Part shown: positions 59,325-64,000 of the stretch, piece after piece | Layout of the letters: the number at the start of each line of letters is the position of its first letter | Numbering within the stretch: position 1 is the first letter of the stretch | Source: an uncultured Paracoccaceae bacterium | GTDB taxonomy: Bacteria > Pseudomonadota > Alphaproteobacteria > Rhodobacterales > Rhodobacteraceae | DNA: 64,000 nt | Assembly: GCA_947499715.1 (NCBI GenBank) | Contig: CANMPL010000005.1 | Coordinates: forward strand, 62,001 to 126,000 | Reading direction: 5' to 3' | Notes under the pieces: model-generated | What the model saw: only the letters and a program-made list of their open reading frames with translations | Databases searched by the model: none | What the model was told of the DNA's origin: nothing | Program-made: the position numbers and the translations under genes

Positions 59325-60133
59325 GGCTGCACCTTTTCGGCGGTGTTATGTGTCTCTTCATGGCCGTCCCGCGCCCAACGATAAAGCGCGTCATAAAGCG
59401 GTATCGCCGCATTAAGCTGCGCCGTGTCGTCCTTGTGCAACCGCGACAGGCCGACAGAAAATGCAAGTAATCCAGCGGCTTGCGGTGCGGTCTTGTGGTT
59501 ATCTGTGTCGGCCGCCCGGACCACAAGCGCCAAACGATCAAGTGCGGGGTGCGACAGCCCGAAGGTGCGGATCATCGCATCAAATGTGCAGTCAGCGCCG
59601 ATGTGGCTCAGCGGCACGTCAGCGACATCAAACGGGGTTGCGCCAAACCTTTCCGCAACGTCCATCACCTCTGACGGCGGCACAAACATGAAGGTCGCAT
59701 CAGCGTCTACAAAGCGGCGGATCAACCAGGGGCAGGCAATGCGGTCAACCTTGGGCCGGTGCCGCGTGACCCAAAGGGTCGCCCCATGTTGCAAGGGCGG
59801 AATGGCCGCCAATGGCACCGCAGGCAGGCCCGCGTCCGACCAGGCCACCATGCCGCCTTCTAGCACTTCTGACGGAAGGCCTGCATCCCGCAATTGCGCT
59901 GCAATGCCGTGGCTGATCTTGCGTCCGCCATGACAGACCGCAACACTCGCTTTGCCCTGCAACCGGTTGAGAAGGCCGGGGAAATCCGTGTAGTCATGCA
60001 TGATCGCACCGGGAATAATCCGGGCGTTTGCCGCGATATCCTCTGGTATGCGCAGGTCGACAATTACGGGGGTGTCAGCGGCACCGACACGGCGCATCAG
60101 GGTCGCTGGTGTGATGGTTTGAAAGCCGGGCAT
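59321..60133 (-). CDS. chrB: Rhodanese-ChrB fusion, chromate resistance regulator-type protein
   Basis: This 270-residue protein has an N-terminal rhodanese domain (about 1-110, VIVDLRIPEDIAANARIIPGA and VCHGGRKISHGIA, with the active-site Cys in CHGGRK) fused to a ChrB C-terminal domain (about 118-265, TRHRPKVDRIACPWLIRRFVD and FDMIRTFGL-like parts). ChrB proteins act in chromate sensing or enhance ChrA resistance. The rhodanese fusion suggests a thiol-based sensor; inference. It is coupled to chrA. Confidence 0.9.
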   Translation of the reverse strand: MPGFQTITPATLMRRVGAADTPVIVDLRIPEDIAANARIIPGAIMHDYTDFPGLLNRLQGKASVAVCHGGRKISHGIAAQLRDAGLPSEVLEGGMVAWSDAGLPAVPLAAIPPLQHGATLWVTRHRPKVDRIACPWLIRRFVDADATFMFVPPSEVMDVAERFGATPFDVADVPLSHIGADCTFDAMIRTFGLSHPALDRLALVVRAADTDNHKTAPQAAGLLAFSVGLSRLHKDDTAQLNAAIPLYDALYRWARDGHEETHNTAEKVQP

Positions 60134-60419
60134 AGGGCATCCTTTCTGATCTTTCAGCGGATGCGAACCTTAGGCCGGAGCCTCACGGGGTGGTCGCATT
60201 TTGACCCCATGGCTTAGAGGTAATCGAGCCATCAAAAGACGTCAACGAGAAACAAAACCGCCACACACCGCAGTTATCGGAATGTTTTGTCGATTTGGGA
60301 ACGCTGATCGCTTGTCGCAGCCATTCATGATGTGGTAGCGAAGGGGTGACAAAACGCCACATATTGGCGATAGATCTAGGCCGTCCTGCCAGACGGTCGG
60401 CGGTATTGGGGGATACGAG
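60134..60419. other. Divergent promoter region of chrB and the 60420 gene
   Basis: About 286 bases without a gene. Runs such as GATGTGG...CCACAT suggest loose dyad symmetry near 60330-60365. No promoter element is clear enough to place. Confidence 0.3.
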
Positions 60420-61019
60420 ATGAATATCACAGAATCCATTGGGATGATGTCGACGGGCGCTTTGCTGACGTTGGGCGTGGCCTATTTCATGGGCGCATTT
60501 GAACAGCCAGCTTATTCACCGCAAGTCGCTGCTGCTCCTGCCACCACACAATCCGCCGCGGCGCCGGCCCCGCAAGTGACGCGGGCAACGACAGATCTGA
60601 CCGCCGTCAGCGCCGTTGATCAGATCCAGGCCATCGTCGCATTGTCAGAGCAGGGGCTGAACCAGGATCAGGAGCTGTCCGACGAACAGCGCGAAGTCAT
60701 TGCGTTTTTCGAAGACACCGCCCGCGAGATGAACGAGGCGGACCGGGACCGTAACAGCGACACGGTGCAGTTCAGTAATATGGCGGTGTCGGACCTGAAA
60801 GTCCGTTATTTCTATACCGTTCCAGCCCGCTATGACGCGTTGAACGTCGATGAGATTATGTCCGCGCAGGCCAGTCTGGTGACAGAAACCCTTTGTCAGG
60901 GCGACGCGATCCAGACCCTGATGCAGGACTACGGGTTTGAATATGTCTACACCTACATCAGCAGCGATCAGCGGATGATTGGCGCGGTGCATGCCAATGC
61001 GGCGACCTGTCAGGGCTAA
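60420..61019 (+). CDS. Uncharacterised single-pass membrane protein
   Basis: This 199-residue protein starts at ATG 60420 with GGGGGA six bases before. A short N-terminus is followed by one membrane helix (about 6-25, SIGMMSTGALLTLGVAYFMG), an Ala/Pro/Thr-rich linker (30-60), and a soluble domain (62-199) with LSDEQREVIAFFEDTAREMN and two cysteines (ETLCQGDA, ATCQG) that could form a disulfide. The domain resembles no family known to me. It ends in a four-base overlap with the convergent VWA gene. Confidence 0.7.
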   Translation: MNITESIGMMSTGALLTLGVAYFMGAFEQPAYSPQVAAAPATTQSAAAPAPQVTRATTDLTAVSAVDQIQAIVALSEQGLNQDQELSDEQREVIAFFEDTAREMNEADRDRNSDTVQFSNMAVSDLKVRYFYTVPARYDALNVDEIMSAQASLVTETLCQGDAIQTLMQDYGFEYVYTYISSDQRMIGAVHANAATCQG

Positions 61020-61669
61020 CCGACCACGCGGCTTAACTCTCTGATGATCTTGCGCCGGAGCGTTTCAGCGTATTCGCGGTGCGTGCGGGCCGTCACGACA
61101 AAGCCGTCGCGGGTGATGACAGCACCGCGGAAAAAGTTGGTGATCGCGACCCCCATCGATTCAATCGCGATGCCGTTGATGGTGACACCTTGCCGTTCGG
61201 CGGACCGGCGTGCATCGCGGACGTTGGTGCCGGAATTGGGTGTTCCGTCGCCTGACACGTCAATGATTTTGCGTTTACAGTCAGGCACTTGCGCGAACAT
61301 TCTCAGGGAAAAATGAATGGCTTCGGCAGGGGCGGTATCGGACAAAACAAAGGCGCGTGGCATCATGCGCGCCTGTTGTGACAGAATGGCGACGTCAGCG
61401 GCATTTGTGATCCGGGTCCAGGGGATGGTGACCTCTTGCCGGTCAAAGCCGGACCATTGCACCACGGCGATCGCGGCTTGATTTTGCACCATCGCCTCGA
61501 TCACCTCTGGGTCGCGCAGGGCGTCGGCAAGGCCGTCTGACTGCACCTTGTATTCTGCAGGGTCGACAGAGTTGGACACATCAATGGTCAGGATCAGTGC
61601 GGTGTCACAGGCGGTAGCAATCATTGGCCAGCACGCGCACAGCATAGTGAGAAAAGGTAAACGCCCCAT
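61016..61669 (-). CDS. DUF1194 (VWA-like) secreted protein
   Basis: The product has 217 residues from ATG 61669, directly before a signal peptide (MGRLPFLTMLCACWPMIATA). The mature part is a von Willebrand A-like DUF1194 domain with the metal-ion-dependent adhesion motif ILTIDVSNSVD (DxSxS), then VVQWSGFDRQEV, a switch segment VSGDGTPNSGTNV and INGIAIES. The family is secreted in alphaproteobacteria; function unknown, perhaps binding of a protein or surface. The frame extends upstream to 61735 without support. Confidence 0.88.
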   Translation of the reverse strand: MGRLPFLTMLCACWPMIATACDTALILTIDVSNSVDPAEYKVQSDGLADALRDPEVIEAMVQNQAAIAVVQWSGFDRQEVTIPWTRITNAADVAILSQQARMMPRAFVLSDTAPAEAIHFSLRMFAQVPDCKRKIIDVSGDGTPNSGTNVRDARRSAERQGVTINGIAIESMGVAITNFFRGAVITRDGFVVTARTHREYAETLRRKIIRELSRVVG

Positions 61670-61744
61670 ATCCCGATGGTGCGCAGGCACCGGGCGAAAG
61701 GCAAGAGGCTTTGCAGCGCGCGCAAGATATCCCATGTTTTGAGG

Positions 61745-62066
61745 GGGTTAAGTGCAGGTTTCTGTTGCCAGGTACCTGCGAACCCCGCCTAAAGTCGCTA
61801 AACCTTAGGAGTTAAGTTTTCAGTATTAGGCACAGCTTACGCTGCGACTGCCACTGGAGCATGGTTGTCATTTGCAACTATACAATTTGAACCGATAACG
61901 GTGGTATATCGCCGAGACAAAGCTAACCCCTTTAGACGTTCGTCGATCCTATTTCGTCCCCCTCCGACCCCAAATGAAGGTTGTTTGGTGGAGACGCCGG
62001 GTACCGCCCCCGGGTCCGATCCGCTTATTACGAGCGCGTTTATGTCCATAGTCCCGAAGGACACCT
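61745..62066 (-). ncRNA. ssrA: Two-piece (permuted) tmRNA
   Basis: On the minus strand the acceptor piece comes first and ends CGTCTCC-ACCA (61996-61986), preceded by a T-arm-like CCGGG/CCCGG (62013-61997). After a 24-base spacer the coding piece starts at GGGGACG (61961-61955), which pairs with CGTCTCC to close the acceptor stem (one G-U). The tag frame GCA...TAA (61875-61837) encodes ANDNHAPVAVAA and stop. This order, acceptor before coding piece, is the circular permutation known from alphaproteobacteria. The outer ends (62066 and 61745) are estimates. It rescues stalled ribosomes and marks products for ClpXP with SspB. Confidence 0.93.
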
Positions 62067-62394
62067 CATAGATAGGCAGGTCGCGGCCTCAGGGCAAGGG
62101 GCTGCGTAACGGGCCCGGGTTAACGCCAGAAATTTTGAGAATTTGGGGATGCAGAATGCATACGGAAACGATGCACAAAGCATGCACATAGCATATGCAT
62201 CAGGGTCTTAAGATTGCTTAGGTAATGATACGTGCGGTGAGTTTGAGACATGTGAGGGCCTACGTTTTCAAACGTAATCAACGGCTTGCGTGGTGAAGAT
62301 GTGGTGAATCGCCCGCACGGTTAACGGGGTATGACCACGCGCCGCGTGAACGGATTATCAACCTTAACCGGGCATAGCGAAGGCGAAACTGGAT
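62067..62394. other. Intergenic region between ssrA and the lysozyme-like gene
   Basis: 328 bases with the promoters of two divergent genes. A cluster of five ATGCA words (62149, 62156, 62171, 62182, 62195) lies 85-135 bases upstream of ssrA. The part from 62130 to 62240 is A+T-rich. No reading frame is credible. Confidence 0.5.
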
Positions 62395-63126
62395 TTGGGG
62401 TCCACCTTGCTTTTGCGTTTTCTTGTCATCATCGCGTGGCTTTTGCCGGTGCTCGCACGGGCCGAAACCGGGTCGTTATTTGCAGCGGGCCTGTCGCAGG
62501 GATCTGGCGTGCTGATTGATCTGGGCGCGGATCCGGGTGACGCAGGCAGTGGCAGCCTGTTTATCGGCCGCGATGGCACCAGCTTTTTCAGGCCTTTCCC
62601 GGTGCGCGTCGCACCCGAGACGGGCCGCGTATATCTGGGGGTGGGTGAGGGTGCAGCCGCGCAAATCCGCAATCTGATCGCAGCGGCAGAGGCGGGGCCC
62701 GCGGGCTACAACGCGGTGCAATATGGTGCGCGGGTCAAGCCGCCGCGCTTGCCGACACAGATGACCGTGGCGCAGATCTACCAATGGATTGACGACACGC
62801 CGGGCCAGCCGCACGCGATTGGGCGCTATCAGTTTATTCCCGCGACATTGCGGCGGCTGGTGACCAAGGTGGGCGTCAGCCCGCAGGCGATGTTTTCGCC
62901 CGATGTGCAGGACAAGCTGGCCAACGCGCTACTGGTGGAGGCTGGGTTCAATGCCATGCAAACGGGCGAGATTTCGCGCCATACCTTCATGGCCAATCTG
63001 GCCAAGATCTGGGCCGGGCTGCCGACGTCCAACGGCAAGTCGCACTACGATGGCTATGCGGGCAACAAGGCGACAATGTCATGGGCGCGATTTGATGCGG
63101 CTATGGTGCAGATCTTTCCGGGGTAA
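62395..63126 (+). CDS. Lysozyme-like (GH104-type) secreted protein
   Basis: This 243-residue protein has no ATG start; TTG at 62395 (or TTG 62407) precedes a signal peptide LLLRFLVIIAWLLPVLARAE. A ~60-residue N-terminal part is followed by a lysozyme-superfamily domain: LIAAAEAGPAGYNAVQYGA with the likely catalytic Glu, MTVAQIYQWI, AIGRYQFIPATLRRL and FSPDVQDKLANALLVEAGF. These resemble phage muramidases of the GH104 type. It probably cuts peptidoglycan in the periplasm, or is a domesticated prophage enzyme. Confidence 0.75.
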   Translation: MGSTLLLRFLVIIAWLLPVLARAETGSLFAAGLSQGSGVLIDLGADPGDAGSGSLFIGRDGTSFFRPFPVRVAPETGRVYLGVGEGAAAQIRNLIAAAEAGPAGYNAVQYGARVKPPRLPTQMTVAQIYQWIDDTPGQPHAIGRYQFIPATLRRLVTKVGVSPQAMFSPDVQDKLANALLVEAGFNAMQTGEISRHTFMANLAKIWAGLPTSNGKSHYDGYAGNKATMSWARFDAAMVQIFPG

Positions 63127-63199
63127 GGTGCGGAGATGTGGCAGGATGTGGGACGAAGCTGCCGTTGCCGAGTATCGGCCAAGATGCCAGAATAATCAC

Positions 63200-63502
63200 A
63201 TGCGAGAGTGTGACGAAATTGACTGGCAAAGTTGGGAGTTGGTTCGAGACGACCAAAATACGCGGCTTGAAGAACAGTTGGGAAAGGAAATTACGGCTGC
63301 GCACCCGCTATACGAAGCTGTTGAAAGACTGAAAATAATTGCGAGGGATACTTCATCAGACGATATCCTCGTAGCTGATCCGACCCAAATTCTCGATAGC
63401 TACGTTGTGCACTTGGTTTGGTCAGATGGCAAAATTGAAGAAGCCAATTTTCCATCGACGTGTTCAATATCTAAGTCACTATTGCCCCGGAAGTACCAGT
63501 AA
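63200..63502 (+). CDS. Small orphan protein, 100 residues
   Basis: The product is read from ATG 63200 (MRECDEIDWQSWELVRDDQN). It is acidic, without signal or membrane helix, and contains HPLYEAVERLKIIARDTSSD and YVVHLVWSDGKIEEANFPS. Its A+T content is well above that of the flanking genes, which suggests recent transfer. No family is recognised; small acidic singletons of this kind are often immunity or phage-derived proteins, but there is no toxin beside it. The frame is open upstream across the lysozyme-like gene, which is not meaningful. Confidence 0.5.
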   Translation: MRECDEIDWQSWELVRDDQNTRLEEQLGKEITAAHPLYEAVERLKIIARDTSSDDILVADPTQILDSYVVHLVWSDGKIEEANFPSTCSISKSLLPRKYQ

Positions 63503-63538
63503 CGAGGATGTAGGTATGGGCTCAAAGCAGGCATTGGC

Positions 63539-64000
63539 CTATTTTTCCGGCACCAATCCTCGCGGGCTAAAGCGCAGCACGAGCAGCAGGATCAGCCCCA
63601 TCGTCAAAAGCCGCATATGTGCAGCACTGTCGATCAAGAGCGCCTTGAGCGCGGAGCCTTCGGCCATACCGAATGTCAGGCCGCCCATCAGGATCAGGCC
63701 AAGCTCTTCCACCATGACCCAAAGCCACCAGATCAGGAATCCGCCCAAGACGGCCCCAAAGTTATTGCCGGATCCGCCAACGATCACCATGACCCAGATC
63801 AGGAAGGTGAAGCGCAGGGGCTGGTAACTGGTGGGGGTCAGCTGGCTATCAAGCGTCGTGATCATTGCGCCTGCGATGCCGCAAATGGCGGAACCGAGGA
63901 TGAAGATCTGCAAGTGCCGGGCGGTAACGTCTTTGCCCATCGCCTCTGCCGCGACTTCGTTATCGCGGATCGCGCGCATCATCCGGCCCCACGGTGAATT
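63539..64000 (-). CDS. livM: Branched-chain amino-acid ABC permease, 5' end outside window
   Basis: Only the C-terminal ~153 residues are present; the gene continues past the right edge. The visible part shows the LivM signature GRMMRAIRDNEVAAEAMGKD (the EAA-like loop that contacts the ATPase), SAICGIAGAMIT and a last helix ending RFSPRGLVPEK. The family forms the inner-membrane channel of Liv-type transporters for branched-chain amino acids, amides or urea; the substrate cannot be told here. Confidence 0.92.
   Translation of the reverse strand, partial: NSPWGRMMRAIRDNEVAAEAMGKDVTARHLQIFILGSAICGIAGAMITTLDSQLTPTSYQPLRFTFLIWVMVIVGGSGNNFGAVLGGFLIWWLWVMVEELGLILMGGLTFGMAEGSALKALLIDSAAHMRLLTMGLILLLVLRFSPRGLVPEK

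Noticed and set aside
61837-62064. 75-residue protein frame on the minus strand
   Set aside because: It is the tmRNA coding and acceptor pieces read through; the C-terminal ANDNHAPVAVAA is the proteolysis tag.

Overview
The window looks like a chromosome segment of a marine Rhodobacterales (Roseobacter-group) alphaproteobacterium. The grounds are a moderately high G+C content, tightly packed genes with many 4-base overlaps, a circularly permuted tmRNA gene whose tag reads ANDNHAPVAVAA, two GcvT-fused FAD dehydrogenases, Hint-domain RTX proteins, and family-level protein sequences typical of that group. Species cannot be named from the sequence alone.

Layout. 1-3000: 3' part of an arginase gene with a divergent Lrp/AsnC regulator, a dsbB/DedA-type pair, a zinc metallopeptidase and tRNA-Leu(CAA). 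3001-11255: a secreted-protein island with a 2049-residue RTX/VCBS-like/Hint protein and a 397-residue RTX/Hint paralogue. 11307-20866: MobA-like nucleotidyltransferase, two dimethylglycine/sarcosine-dehydrogenase-like enzymes facing away from each other around an acetyltransferase and a YceI protein, a SYLF lipoprotein, a lytic transglycosylase and a diguanylate cyclase. 20991-26106: hemB, a small membrane protein and mfd. 26383-33269: a 56-residue membrane peptide, an MFS/DsbA-like/CoA-ligase operon in which the ligase is frameshifted, an XRE-cupin regulator, an aquaporin and an oligopeptide-type binding protein coupled to a tiny lipoprotein. 33349-40794: a candidate small RNA, a third RTX protein, 3-hydroxybutyrate dehydrogenase, a patatin, LysE, DUF502, psuK-psuG and a DUF4198 protein. 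40793-44008: HupE/UreJ, GNAT and an unusual nuclease-like protein with nuclear-localisation-like basic motifs. 44262-47937: rpsB-tsf and a 49-residue tandem-repeat protein. 47946-49424: aroQ-luxR followed by a structured RNA candidate. 49525-57512: a kinase/acyl-CoA dehydrogenase pair and an L-idonate/gluconate catabolic cluster with a LacI-type regulator and a GntR-like double operator. 57509-64000: sspB, chrB-chrA, two proteins of limited annotation, permuted ssrA, a lysozyme-like protein, a small orphan gene and the 3' part of livM.

How genes work together. IdnD, IdnO and gluconokinase form a complete route from L-idonate through 5-ketogluconate and gluconate to 6-phosphogluconate, with the operator between the divergent halves. 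PsuK and PsuG form the pseudouridine salvage pair. ChrB-ChrA is a chromate module. SspB and ssrA, 4 kb apart, are the adaptor and the tag source of trans-translation proteolysis. A dispersed intergenic element (variable hairpin plus a conserved GGGGATATTTTTGGCCAAAA-like tail) occurs four times at gene borders.

The best candidates for something undescribed are the Hint/RTX pair with shuffled modules, the 49-residue repeat protein, the nuclease-like protein with NLS-like motifs, the small RNA at 33384-33459, the structured RNA after luxR, and the dispersed palindromic element.
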